NCBI GenBank assembly: GCA_002426755.1
Contig: DINI01000029.1
Span: 67,744-113,014 of the forward strand
Direction: 5' to 3'
Origin: Flavobacteriaceae bacterium UBA5544
GTDB taxonomy: Bacteria; Bacteroidota; Bacteroidia; Flavobacteriales; Flavobacteriaceae
DNA: 45,271 nucleotides
In this document: piece by piece, positions 32,483 to 41,699 of the stretch
Layout of the letters: each line of letters opens with the position of its first letter
How positions within the stretch are numbered: position 1 is the stretch's first letter
The notes under the pieces: model-generated
Databases searched by the model: none
Seen by the model: the letters and a program-made list of their open reading frames with translations, nothing else
What the model was told of the DNA's origin: nothing
Program-made: the position numbers and the translations under genes

Positions 32483-34543
32483 TTATAAACTTTGATAGGA
32501 TTCCGCCAACCTTATGAATTCAGCCCTGTAGCCATCTTCATCTGTGTTCCTTCCTTGATTTGCCAAACTGATGACATCTTGGACCGTTGAATTATTATAA
32601 TATTGTGAATGTTTCAATTGCATTCCAAACAATGCCACTGCCGAAGCAAATTTAAAATCATCAGACGCCTCCGATATGTCATCTTTTTGAACATGTAACA
32701 TTTCAATACTTTTATTTCCATCTGGTTTTTTGTATCTGAATTTCACTGTAAACAATTCATCTGAATAGTTATTGGAAGCTTCGGTGGTAGTATATTTTAA
32801 TTCATCAACCTCTTTTATATAGTGACTTTTCACACCAACGGGAATTACTTCATAAAGAGCCGTTACGGTATGTCCGCTTCCAAGTTCCCCTGCATCTTTG
32901 GTATCATCAATAAAATCTTCATCCGCAAGCAATCTGTTTTCATAACCAATCAATCGATATGCCTGAACTTTTTTAGGGTTAAATTCCACCTGAATTTTTA
33001 CATCCTTTGCAATGGTATAAAGTGTGCCTCCAAATTCTTTTCCAAATACTTTTTGGGCTTCTTGCATCGTGTCGATATAAGCATGGTTCCCATTTCCTTT
33101 ATCGGCTAAAGTTTCCAATTTTGAATCTTTGTAATTACCATATCCGAAGCCTAAAACAGACAGAAACACACCACTTTTTCGTTTTTCCTCGATGAGCTTC
33201 TCCATTGCCTTATCGCTGGATTCCCCAACATTAAAATCGCCGTCCGTTGCGAGTATCACTCGATTGTTACCACTTTTTACAAAATTTTCCTGTGCAATTT
33301 TGTATGCCAATTCTATTCCTGCACCTCCAGCAGTAGAGCCTCCTGCATTCAAATTATCCAAAGCGCTTAAGATTTTTTCTTTGTGGGCTCCTGAAGTTGG
33401 CGCCAACACCAAACCTGCGGCTCCCGCGTAAACTACAATCGAAACTTTGTCTTTTTCCCTTAATTGATTGACCAAAAGCTTAAAGGCTGATTTCAGCAAA
33501 GGAAGTTTGTTCATATTGCTCATGGAACCAGAAACGTCAATTAAAAAGGTGAGATTGGATGCTGGTAGTTCTTCATTCTCATACGATTTTCCTTGTAAAC
33601 CTATTCTAACTATTTTGGTGTCTTTGTTCCAAGGAGTTTTTGCAACTTCCGTATTGATTGAAAATGGATGCTCTCCAACCGGTTGCGGATAATCATAATT
33701 GAAATAATTGACCATTTCTTCAATTTTAACAGCATCAACAGGTATGTTCTCACCGTTGTTAAGCATTCTCCTAATGTTACTATAAGATGCTTTATCCACG
33801 TCTATGGAAAAGGTAGATAGAGGTGAAAGATGGACGCGCTCAAATTTGTTTTCGTTGATTTGGGCATACGACTCATCATTTTCCAATCGATAGTTTCCTT
33901 TTTTGGTGGAGATAACAATGCATCCATGTTTTGCCGAAGGTCCAAACTGTTCTTGCGCTTTTGCATCTTTATAAACGGTGAGATGTTCTATTTCATTTTT
34001 ATCAAGCTGCGACACCACTTGATTGTACTGCATTGGAATCGGCATTCCGTCTACAATATAAAGGGGTTGCTTATCTAAAGAGATTGTTTTAACCTCTCTA
34101 ACTGAAACACCAGCAACTTGACCTTGAAGTTGTTGCGCAATGCTTTGATGATAGGCTTTTTGCTTTTGCTTTTTTATTTGAGATGCAGATGGTGCCCTAT
34201 TATAATCTCTAGAATAACCATATCCTACCACCACAACTTCTTCAAGCTTGGCTATATCTTCTTCTAAAGAAACATTCATGATGTTTGAATCACCAACAGT
34301 AATTTCTTTCGTCAAGAATCCAAGATAACTGAATACAAGGACATTTCCTTTTATGGCGCTTATTGAATATTTTCCGTCAAAATCGGTTTGAACACCATTG
34401 GAAGCGCCTTTCACTATAACATTTAAACCCGGTAATGGCAGTCCATCGGATTTTGAAGTAACAATTCCCGTTATGGTTTTTTGTTGTGCTTGCAATTGTA
34501 TTGAAATGAACAACACAATAGCGATTTGTAGTAATGCTTTCAT
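32483..34543 (-). CDS. vWA protein fused to CarboxypepD_reg and TonB plug domains
   Basis: The 686-residue protein has a signal peptide (1-20, ending QLQAQ). Domains in order are: CarboxypepD_reg-like/DUF4480-type beta-sandwich (about 22-95); a SusC-like TonB plug fragment (about 155-217, VDGMPIP through YKDAKAQEQFGPSAKHGCIVISTKKG) with no beta barrel; the vWA N-terminal region (240-330); a vWA domain with an intact MIDAS motif DVSGS (about 336-340); and a C-terminal DUF3520-type region. It should be exported and bind divalent metal and a protein ligand. Direct repeats about 60-90 bp upstream suggest specific regulation. The fusion of the receptor-like N-terminal parts to a vWA is recurrent in Bacteroidota as I recall, but its purpose is unknown. 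Confidence 0.9.
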   Translation of the reverse strand: MKALLQIAIVLFISIQLQAQQKTITGIVTSKSDGLPLPGLNVIVKGASNGVQTDFDGKYSISAIKGNVLVFSYLGFLTKEITVGDSNIMNVSLEEDIAKLEEVVVVGYGYSRDYNRAPSASQIKKQKQKAYHQSIAQQLQGQVAGVSVREVKTISLDKQPLYIVDGMPIPMQYNQVVSQLDKNEIEHLTVYKDAKAQEQFGPSAKHGCIVISTKKGNYRLENDESYAQINENKFERVHLSPLSTFSIDVDKASYSNIRRMLNNGENIPVDAVKIEEMVNYFNYDYPQPVGEHPFSINTEVAKTPWNKDTKIVRIGLQGKSYENEELPASNLTFLIDVSGSMSNMNKLPLLKSAFKLLVNQLREKDKVSIVVYAGAAGLVLAPTSGAHKEKILSALDNLNAGGSTAGGAGIELAYKIAQENFVKSGNNRVILATDGDFNVGESSDKAMEKLIEEKRKSGVFLSVLGFGYGNYKDSKLETLADKGNGNHAYIDTMQEAQKVFGKEFGGTLYTIAKDVKIQVEFNPKKVQAYRLIGYENRLLADEDFIDDTKDAGELGSGHTVTALYEVIPVGVKSHYIKEVDELKYTTTEASNNYSDELFTVKFRYKKPDGNKSIEMLHVQKDDISEASDDFKFASAVALFGMQLKHSQYYNNSTVQDVISLANQGRNTDEDGYRAEFIRLAESYQSL

Positions 34544-34601
34544 AATAATTGATTTTAGTTTACAGTAAAACTATAACCAACATCTATTTTATAAAACCAC
34601 C

Positions 34602-34632
34602 AATGAGTGAAGTATCCATTTAAATGAGTGAA
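34602..34632 (-). promoter_or_regulatory. 21-bp-phased direct repeats upstream of the vWA gene
   Basis: TTCACTCATT occurs twice on the minus strand (34611-34602 and 34632-34623), exactly 21 bp apart, i.e. two helical turns. This spacing is typical of LytTR-type response regulator sites. A weak -7-like box TAGTTTTA is at 34573-34566, 28 nt closer to the gene. Confidence 0.45.
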
Positions 34633-34636
34633 TGCT

Positions 34637-35695
34637 CTATTTTAACTGTTTTAAGTTTTCAGCGCGTTTGATTTTTCCTGTGGAAGTCATCTTAAATTTA
34701 GAAATAGCATAGATTTTTTTTGGGATTTCAAACTTATCCAATCCATCAAAAATAGAGGCATCCAAAATATTAGAATCACTTTCCAAAACCAAAATCAATT
34801 GTTCACCAAGCATAGCATCTGGCTCTGAAGCAATAAAAAACTGATTTGGGATTTTTCCTTTAAGCTTTTCTTCAATTTGTTCTGGAAAGAGTTTAACTCC
34901 ACCCGAATTAATGACATTGTCAATACGTCCTAACCATTCAAACTCGGTTGGAGAGTGTAATTTGACCAAATCATTGGTTATGATTTTTTCCTTTGAAACT
35001 TTTGGAGCATCAATCACCAGGCAGCCTCGTTCATCTTGAGATATCGATACCTTTGGCAAGACTCTAAAATAAGCTTCTTGCAATTGATTGTTCAAAGGTT
35101 TGAGAGCTATATGTGTAGCTGTCTCGGTCATACCATAAGTTGCATACACTTTTGGCTTTAATGGCTGAGTTAAATCGATCAAATGCTTAGATACCGATGA
35201 ACCTCCGACAATGATTGTTTTTACATTGTGCAAATAAGACAAGGTCGATTGCAATTGCATAGGTAACATCGCTGTAAAATGATACACCTTATCATAGTCA
35301 AAAATAGGCTGTGATGTTGGCTCCACCAGATCCATTTCAAGACCTAAAATCATCGCTCTTACGAGCATCATTTTACCTGCAATAAAATTCGCAGGCAAAC
35401 AGTGTAAAGCTGTATATCCAGGTTTTAGTTTTAGATAATTTCCGGTAGCAATGCACGAATTGACCATCGCTTGTTTACTTAACTTTATGGTCTTTGGTTG
35501 GCCTGTAGACCCAGAAGTCATTACTTTTATATAGTCTTTTTCGTCTAACCAGTCCAATAAAAAAGTGCCTGTGGTTTTCTCATAAGGTTCTCCTTCTTTA
35601 ATAAGGCTATAAGCAACTTCTTTCAGCTCATTATGATCGTAATTATTGCCATTAAGCTTAAATTTTAAATGAATTTTATCAAAAGAAGGCGTCAT
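34637..35695 (-). CDS. menE: 2-succinylbenzoate--CoA ligase (MenE)
   Basis: This cytoplasmic AMP-forming ligase of 352 residues couples o-succinylbenzoate to CoA in menaquinone biosynthesis. The P-loop TSGSTGQPKTIKL is at about 60-72. YGMTETATHIALK, with the adenylation motif, is at about 192-204, and the hinge motif GRIDNVINSGGVKLFPEQIEE is near 257-277. The C-terminal catalytic Lys lies in TSTGKIKR. At 352 residues it is shorter than the usual 440-500, as is common for flavobacterial MenE. menC is also present in this window at 40605-41639 on the same strand. Confidence 0.93.
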   Translation of the reverse strand: MTPSFDKIHLKFKLNGNNYDHNELKEVAYSLIKEGEPYEKTTGTFLLDWLDEKDYIKVMTSGSTGQPKTIKLSKQAMVNSCIATGNYLKLKPGYTALHCLPANFIAGKMMLVRAMILGLEMDLVEPTSQPIFDYDKVYHFTAMLPMQLQSTLSYLHNVKTIIVGGSSVSKHLIDLTQPLKPKVYATYGMTETATHIALKPLNNQLQEAYFRVLPKVSISQDERGCLVIDAPKVSKEKIITNDLVKLHSPTEFEWLGRIDNVINSGGVKLFPEQIEEKLKGKIPNQFFIASEPDAMLGEQLILVLESDSNILDASIFDGLDKFEIPKKIYAISKFKMTSTGKIKRAENLKQLK

Positions 35696-35771
35696 CTTTG
35701 GTATGATATTAGATATGCAATATTATAATATTTTTAAAGTTTCTTTTCTAATTATTAGAAATAAATATCTA

Positions 35772-35779
35772 TATATTTG
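35772..35779 (+). promoter_or_regulatory. -7 box for the transglutaminase-fold operon
   Basis: TATATTTG matches TAnnTTTG 17 nt upstream of the start. No -33 element is clear. Confidence 0.45.
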
Positions 35780-35796
35780 AAAATAAAGAAAATTAT

Positions 35797-37683
35797 ATGC
35801 GGAATATTATTGTCGTTTTTATGCTACTATCCTTTTTGGGATACTCACAGGATTTTTCAAATGAAGATTATATTTATTTAAAACGTCATGAGCATATTAA
35901 AATAGGATTGTCAAAGCAGAATTTTGAAATAACCAAACACGTATCAGAACAAGCGGAATATTTGAATGCAAAAAAATTATATTTTGCCAACGAATCTATG
36001 CATTTTGACAGTTTTACTTCTATTGAAGATATTGAGGCTTACACGTACCTACCCGAAAGCAATAGAAACATTAAAGTAGATTATATAGAAACAAAACGTG
36101 AATTTGACAATGGCATTTTTTATAGCGACCAGGAATCAAAAATTTTCACATTCCCAGCGGTAACCAAAGGTGCTATTACCAATTTGAATTATAAAGAGGT
36201 CATAAAAGACCCTCATTTTTTGGGTTTGTTCCGTTTCGGAACTTTTGTACCTACTAAAAGCGCACAATTATCAATTGAATTTCCAGAGAATGTTTCCATT
36301 GGCTATATAGATTTCAATACGAAAGACAGTTCTGTTGATTTTAAACAAGAAACCATAAAAGGTATCACAACATACACTTGGACAGCCAATAACATTAAAG
36401 GCTACCAACCAGAAGAAGATAGCGAATCGGCTTTACATTTTATACCACACATCATTGTCTATATAAAAAACTACGAATACAAAGGTGAACGATTCAATGT
36501 CCTGAATGATGTCAATGACCTATATAAATGGTATGCTTCATTGGTAAAACAAATTGACACTAAAGATTTGGAGAAAGTTTATCAAATTGCTGATGACATC
36601 ACAAAAAACCTTCCTACTAAAAGACAAAAGGCTGAAGCCATTTTTAATTGGGTACAGGACAATATCAATTATGTCGCTTTTGAAGATGGTCTAGGCGGTT
36701 TTATACCTAGAGGAGCCGCTAGTGTTTGTGACAAACGTTATGGCGATTGTAAAGACATGGCAAACTTGTTATATGAAATGCTAAATCATGTTGGTATTGA
36801 AGCCTATCGAACCTGGATCGGAACTAGGGACCGACCATATAGTTACAAGGAAGTACCGACACCAATGGTCGATAATCACATGATAATTACTGCTATTATT
36901 GACAACGAAACCATTTTCTTGGACGGAACAGATAGTTACGTCCCTTTTGGCATGCCAAGTGCCTTCACACAAACTAAAGAAGCGCTTTTAGGCATTGATG
37001 CCAACACGTTTAAACTCATCAAAGTTCCAGTTCAGAAGTCAGATAAAAGTGTGACAGAGGTTAAAACCTTTATCGATATTGAAGATGACCTATTCAAAGT
37101 TTCAGAAAAACGTTTACTTACTGGATATGAGAAAGTAGAATTTATAACCGATTACCTTTACAAAAAAGACACAAAGTCTGAAGAAGAGTTTTTAAACACT
37201 ACACTGGCGCTTGGAAATAACAAAACCAGCTATACCAATATTGCCAAAGAAAATTTTGATAACAAAAAGGAAGCTTTAAAGTTATCGTATGATCTATCCA
37301 TCGATAATTATGTAAAAAAGGTAGAGAACAAACTGTTTATCAATTTAGATATTGATAGAGTGCTCTCCAAAAGTAAAATTGATGTCGAGGACAAAAAATA
37401 TGATAAAAAGATAGACCATGCCTACCAAAAAAACTATATGACCGTATTGAATATTCCTGATGGATATTCGGCAAGCTTTATCCCAGAAACTTTGTCTTAC
37501 AATTCACCCGATTATGGTTATACAATTACCTATACCAAAAAAGACAATACCATTATTCAAAACAAAAGCATATACGTCAACACCTTAAGTATAAAAAAAC
37601 AAGACTTTGAATCTTGGAACGAGTTTATAAAAAGCCTCATTAAGGCCTACAAAAAAAGTATTATCCTAGAACGAAACCAATGA
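35797..37683 (+). CDS. Secreted DUF3857 / transglutaminase-core protein, catalytic
   Basis: The protein of 628 residues has a signal peptide ending LGYSQ (about residue 17). A DUF3857-type beta-rich region occupies about 40-240. A transglutaminase core follows (about 270-385): Cys318 in RYGDCKDMANLLYEML, His361 in VDNHMIITAI and Asp376 in FLDGTD form an intact catalytic triad. The C-terminal 240 residues (DUF3858 region) are beta-rich. It should act in the periplasm or on the cell surface on protein or peptide amides. The genes overlap as ATGA with the next paralogue, which lacks the catalytic residues. The pair is inserted between men genes. Confidence 0.92.
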   Translation: MRNIIVVFMLLSFLGYSQDFSNEDYIYLKRHEHIKIGLSKQNFEITKHVSEQAEYLNAKKLYFANESMHFDSFTSIEDIEAYTYLPESNRNIKVDYIETKREFDNGIFYSDQESKIFTFPAVTKGAITNLNYKEVIKDPHFLGLFRFGTFVPTKSAQLSIEFPENVSIGYIDFNTKDSSVDFKQETIKGITTYTWTANNIKGYQPEEDSESALHFIPHIIVYIKNYEYKGERFNVLNDVNDLYKWYASLVKQIDTKDLEKVYQIADDITKNLPTKRQKAEAIFNWVQDNINYVAFEDGLGGFIPRGAASVCDKRYGDCKDMANLLYEMLNHVGIEAYRTWIGTRDRPYSYKEVPTPMVDNHMIITAIIDNETIFLDGTDSYVPFGMPSAFTQTKEALLGIDANTFKLIKVPVQKSDKSVTEVKTFIDIEDDLFKVSEKRLLTGYEKVEFITDYLYKKDTKSEEEFLNTTLALGNNKTSYTNIAKENFDNKKEALKLSYDLSIDNYVKKVENKLFINLDIDRVLSKSKIDVEDKKYDKKIDHAYQKNYMTVLNIPDGYSASFIPETLSYNSPDYGYTITYTKKDNTIIQNKSIYVNTLSIKKQDFESWNEFIKSLIKAYKKSIILERNQ

Positions 37684-39611
37684 TAAAGAACACACTCATT
37701 CTTCTGCTTTTCGTAAGCACCAATTGCTTTTCTCAATTTTATAAATCATACGATTGGAGCGAAAAGCCAAAAATGCATAGTATTACTACTGATGAACAAA
37801 ATGAACATTCTATAGGCATCTTAAAAAAGAACATTGTAGAATACTCAACCTCTACTTTTTCTTCAGATTTGTTAGCTTATGAAACGTTTCATACCATTAC
37901 ACGAGTTAATGACGAAAAAGGAATAGGACAACATAATAGAGTCTATATCCCAATGTATGATGTGAAAAATGTCATTGACATCAAGGCCAGAACCATCAAT
38001 TCAAAAGGGAAAATAACACTGCTCAACAAAGACAATATTAAAGAAGTCAATAATGTAGAAGAATATGGCGATTTTAAAATTTTTGCCATCGAAGGTGTTG
38101 AAAAAAATTCTGAAATTGAAGTTCTCTATACAGTTGAAAAAAATGCAGATCTCTTTGGCAGTGAGACCTTACAAGGCGATTACAAAATTAAAACAGCACA
38201 ATTTTTGTACATCACTGGAGATTTGAATTCTGAAATCAAAGCTTACAGAACCACTTCAAAATTTGAAAGTGTATCAATTGACGGAAAAGCATCAAAGCTA
38301 CTGGAAATCAACAATGTCCCAGCTATGATTGAAGAAGAGTACGCTACACCAGATGCCAATAAAATTACCGTAGTGTACCAATGCTTCCCTAAAGGGCAAA
38401 ACATAACTCAAGACATGTTTTGGACCAATGTAGTCAATAATGTTGGTGGAAAGATAATTCCTGAAGAAATAAATAGCAAGGCACAAGCAGATTTAGATTT
38501 GATCATGAAAGACAAAAAAGACTTATCAAACTATGAGAAAATTGTGCTAGTTGATAATTATGTTAAAACGAATTTTACAGTCGTAAAAAACAATAATGCC
38601 GAACTTTCTGATATTGATTATATCCTAAAAAACAGATCGGCAAGCGATTTCGGAATCTTAAAAGTATATGCCAACTATTTTAAAGGGTTAGGTATTAAGT
38701 ATGAGTTGGTCATTACGGCCAATCGTTTTACTTATAAATTTGACCCAGATTTCTTTATCCCAAATATGCTCCGCGATTTTTTAATCTATCTTCCCGATGA
38801 AGAAAAATATGTGTCTCCAGATAGAATTGAATATAGAGTTGGCGAAGCTCCATTTAATATTTTAGGTAATTATGGTCTTTTTATCAATGAAGATTATGGC
38901 TATTATTTTAGCAAAATAGTGCAATCAGACCCAAATTACAGTACTATATTGAGAACAACAGACATCACTTTCAATGACGATTTTGAAAGTGCGACACTAA
39001 AACAATACCAAGAATATACTGGACATTGGGGCGTGACCAACAGAGCAGTTTTAAATTTATCCAACGACCAAGGCGCAAAAGAGTTTAAAGACTATCTTAC
39101 TGGTTCGGGTATTGAAGATAAAGTCATAGAATCCTACGAGGTAGAAAATGAAGAAATGAACCAAATGGAATACAACAAACCATTTATTGTAAAAAGCACA
39201 ATAAGCTCTGAATCGATAATTGAGGATGCTGGTGACAGTTATTTGTTTCAAATAGGAAAGGTAATAGGGACACAAAGTGAACTGTACCAAGAAAAGGAAC
39301 GCGTCAACCCTATTGAGATGACTTATCCAAATCAGTATGATTATACTATAACTTTAGAAATACCAGAAGGCTATACTGTAGAAGGGTTGAACAGCTTGAA
39401 TATTGACAAAAGCTATAAATCCAATTCTACTGGTGAAAAAATATGCAAGTTTGAATCGAGTTACAAATTGGAAAACAATAAACTTGTAGTGACCATACAG
39501 GAATTTTATAAATCGAATGAATACGATTTAAACAGATATGAAGAATTCAGGAGTGTCATTAATGCAGCTTCCGATTTTAACAAAGCTTCTATCCTATTCA
39601 AGGCAAAGTAA
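37680..39611 (+). CDS. Secreted transglutaminase-fold protein, catalytically degenerate
   Basis: This protein of 643 residues has a signal peptide ending NCFSQ (about residue 19) and then the same DUF3857 plus transglutaminase layout as the upstream gene. At the catalytic site, the Cys block is replaced by SASDFGILKVYANYFKGLGI: the Cys position is Asp or Ser, the His position is aromatic or Asp (RDFLIYLPDEEK), and the Asp site is only YVSPD. I conclude it is inactive as a transglutaminase. Translation is coupled to the active partner by a 4-nt overlap, so it may form a complex with it or act as a binding subunit. Confidence 0.88.
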   Translation: MIKNTLILLLFVSTNCFSQFYKSYDWSEKPKMHSITTDEQNEHSIGILKKNIVEYSTSTFSSDLLAYETFHTITRVNDEKGIGQHNRVYIPMYDVKNVIDIKARTINSKGKITLLNKDNIKEVNNVEEYGDFKIFAIEGVEKNSEIEVLYTVEKNADLFGSETLQGDYKIKTAQFLYITGDLNSEIKAYRTTSKFESVSIDGKASKLLEINNVPAMIEEEYATPDANKITVVYQCFPKGQNITQDMFWTNVVNNVGGKIIPEEINSKAQADLDLIMKDKKDLSNYEKIVLVDNYVKTNFTVVKNNNAELSDIDYILKNRSASDFGILKVYANYFKGLGIKYELVITANRFTYKFDPDFFIPNMLRDFLIYLPDEEKYVSPDRIEYRVGEAPFNILGNYGLFINEDYGYYFSKIVQSDPNYSTILRTTDITFNDDFESATLKQYQEYTGHWGVTNRAVLNLSNDQGAKEFKDYLTGSGIEDKVIESYEVENEEMNQMEYNKPFIVKSTISSESIIEDAGDSYLFQIGKVIGTQSELYQEKERVNPIEMTYPNQYDYTITLEIPEGYTVEGLNSLNIDKSYKSNSTGEKICKFESSYKLENNKLVVTIQEFYKSNEYDLNRYEEFRSVINAASDFNKASILFKAK

Positions 39612-39618
39612 ACATCAA

Positions 39619-39652
39619 TGAAATCGGCAATTAATCCAATTTGCCGATTTCA
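39619..39652. terminator. Hairpin overlapping the CPBP gene's 3' end
   Basis: TGAAATCGGCAA (39619-39630) pairs perfectly with TTGCCGATTTCA (39641-39652) around a 10-nt loop. It spans the end of the CPBP coding sequence between two convergent operons. No T-run follows on either strand, so termination is only suggested by position. Confidence 0.5.
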
Positions 39653-40602
39653 TCTAAAATTTTATAATCTTCTTTTGGTGGCTCAATAACTTTTCCAAAC
39701 AGCTTTCCTTTCCAATCACTCCAATTATAAACTTTTGAAAGAATAAATAACAATATTGGAAAGAGTACAAATACTGGCATAAAAATATCCATAAATTCTG
39801 CCGCTTTGGGATCTGATGTATCTTTTAAAACAGAATGTGTTTGAAATGCTGTCCAATCGGCAGTAACCAACAATGCGGTAAACAAATTATTGGCTGCATG
39901 AAAACCTAAGGACAGTTCCAAACCCTCATCCATTAAGGTCATAATACCTAAAAACAAACCTGTTCCAATGTAATAGACCATGATGATATAACCCAGTTTT
40001 TCTACCTCTGGATTTGCAATATGTAGTGACCCAAAAATAATCGAAGTGACAAGCAATGGAATCCACTTGCTTTTCGTAAAAACACCTATACCTTGCATTA
40101 AATAGCCCCTAAAAAGGTATTCTTCAAAACTGGTTTGTATTGGCACAAGGATGATGGCAATGGCACAGAGTATCAAAAATGGCTGTAGTTTAAAGTTGAG
40201 CACATAATCATCAGGAGACATATAATAGTCTAAAATGACCAATCCTGAAGACAAAAATCCCCAAAACAAGAAAACAAACCAAAAACGCTTCCAATCTATT
40301 TTTGGTCTTGATGTTGTCAGTGAAGTAAAACTTTGGTTGTGTAAAAACTTGACAGCCAAAAACAAAAATATCAATCCACCTGTAAAGGGAAGTAATATAA
40401 AAGCTAAGTTAAGATTAGGTTCAAACAATGACATAAGATAGTTGGTGTCATTCATTTTAGTTTGATCAACCAAACCTCCTTTCATGAAAATTCCAACTGC
40501 ATGTGGTACAGAAAATATAAAAATACCTACAACAGCTATCATGAGTCCCAAAATGTACCTCCACCAATCGTGTTGTACTTTATACGCTTGAGCTATATAC
40601 AT
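39631..40602 (-). CDS. CPBP family intramembrane metalloprotease
   Basis: The 323-residue membrane protein has about eight hydrophobic segments. The CPBP/CAAX-protease catalytic motifs are intact: EEYLFR (about 160-165), FGSLHIAN (about 195-202) and HAANN (about 238-242). Known relatives include Rce1-type prenyl-protein proteases and bacteriocin-immunity proteins; the substrate of flavobacterial copies is not known. The gene starts 2 nt past the menC stop, so it is co-transcribed with menC. A link to menaquinone is not obvious, although CPBP proteins are often found next to quinone genes. Confidence 0.9.
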   Translation of the reverse strand: MYIAQAYKVQHDWWRYILGLMIAVVGIFIFSVPHAVGIFMKGGLVDQTKMNDTNYLMSLFEPNLNLAFILLPFTGGLIFLFLAVKFLHNQSFTSLTTSRPKIDWKRFWFVFLFWGFLSSGLVILDYYMSPDDYVLNFKLQPFLILCAIAIILVPIQTSFEEYLFRGYLMQGIGVFTKSKWIPLLVTSIIFGSLHIANPEVEKLGYIIMVYYIGTGLFLGIMTLMDEGLELSLGFHAANNLFTALLVTADWTAFQTHSVLKDTSDPKAAEFMDIFMPVFVLFPILLFILSKVYNWSDWKGKLFGKVIEPPKEDYKILDEIGKLD

Positions 40603-40604
40603 AG

Positions 40605-41639
40605 TTATAAATTAAAATTCCAGTTAATCGATTTATTGTGTTGCAATGTACCATTTTTTACTTGTAAAGGACACTCAAAATTATTGGTAAATAAACTTCC
40701 TGTGCCGAGTCCTTGATACATAGTGTTTTGTAAGGTATAAGTCCATTGTGCTATGGCATTCAACCCAACATTACTCTCCAAAGCACTAGTTATCCAATAT
40801 CCAATATCATTTTTATTGGCAAGTTGAATCCACTCGCTGCTTCCATTAATACCTCCAACCAAACTTGGTTTTATGATGACAAATTGCGGTCGTATCATTT
40901 GTAGCAATCGTTCTTTCATTGTTACATCCAAAACACCAATTAACTCTTCATCGAGTGCTATTGGCAAAGGTGTTTGCTCACAAAGTTTTGCCATAGCCTC
41001 GAGTTGACCTTGCTTTATGGGCTGTTCTATGGAATGTAGCTCACAGTCTGACAAATGTTTCAGTTTCTCTAATGCATCTGCTGGTGAAAAAGCACCATTA
41101 GCATCAACACGCAATTCTATATCTTTTGAAGCGAATTCACTTCTTATGGATTTTAAAAGATTCAATTCTGTTTGAAAATCAATCGCTCCAATTTTCAATT
41201 TTATACATTCAAAACCAGCTTCAATCTTCTCTTTAATCTGCGTTTTCATGAACGTTTCAGTTCCCATCCAAATCAATCCGTTGATAGGAATAGAATCCTT
41301 TCCATTGGTAAATTCTGATGGAAACAACTCAAATGGACGATTGTTTTCCAGAGATTTGAAAGCCATTTCCAATCCAAACTGAATGCTTGGAAATTCTTTT
41401 AATTTTGAAAGCAAATCGACAAGCCCCAAATCAATATGGTCGCAAACCCATTTTAAGGTCGCTTCATAATCTGGTCGATCATCACAACTCAACCCTCTAA
41501 ATAAGCCACATTCACCAATTCCTCTTTTTCCATTATGGTCAATGATGATGAACCACGTTTCTTTCGATTTAAGTACGCCTCGTGAAGTTCCACTTGGTTG
41601 CTTAAAATTTAAAATGTATTTGTGATACGTTGCTGTCAT
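40605..41639 (-). CDS. menC: o-Succinylbenzoate synthase
   Basis: This 344-residue cytoplasmic enzyme belongs to the enolase superfamily (MLE subgroup) and dehydrates SHCHC to o-succinylbenzoate in menaquinone synthesis. Visible features are the KxK pair in CIKLKIGAIDF (about 145-155) and the metal ligands in ELRVDANGAF, HSIEQPI and ALDEELIG. The second catalytic Lys is in FVIIKPSLVGGI. The gene is followed by the CPBP protease gene after 2 nt and diverges from the hydroxylase gene. menE lies 4.9 kb away on the same strand, with two secreted proteins in between. Confidence 0.92.
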   Translation of the reverse strand: MTATYHKYILNFKQPSGTSRGVLKSKETWFIIIDHNGKRGIGECGLFRGLSCDDRPDYEATLKWVCDHIDLGLVDLLSKLKEFPSIQFGLEMAFKSLENNRPFELFPSEFTNGKDSIPINGLIWMGTETFMKTQIKEKIEAGFECIKLKIGAIDFQTELNLLKSIRSEFASKDIELRVDANGAFSPADALEKLKHLSDCELHSIEQPIKQGQLEAMAKLCEQTPLPIALDEELIGVLDVTMKERLLQMIRPQFVIIKPSLVGGINGSSEWIQLANKNDIGYWITSALESNVGLNAIAQWTYTLQNTMYQGLGTGSLFTNNFECPLQVKNGTLQHNKSINWNFNL

Positions 41640-41661
41640 AGAGAACTCAAAAATAGGTAAA

Positions 41662-41669
41662 TATTTTTG
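41662..41669 (+). promoter_or_regulatory. -7 box for the hydroxylase/SDR operon
   Basis: TATTTTTG fits TAnnTTTG 30 nt upstream of the start. A TTG at 41630-41632 is too far to be a standard -33 element. Confidence 0.45.
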
Positions 41670-41699
41670 TAAATTTATGCATTACAAAACCCAATATAA

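Noticed and set aside
37680..39611. Second active transglutaminase
   Set aside because: Cys, His and Asp positions are all changed; treated as a degenerate partner.
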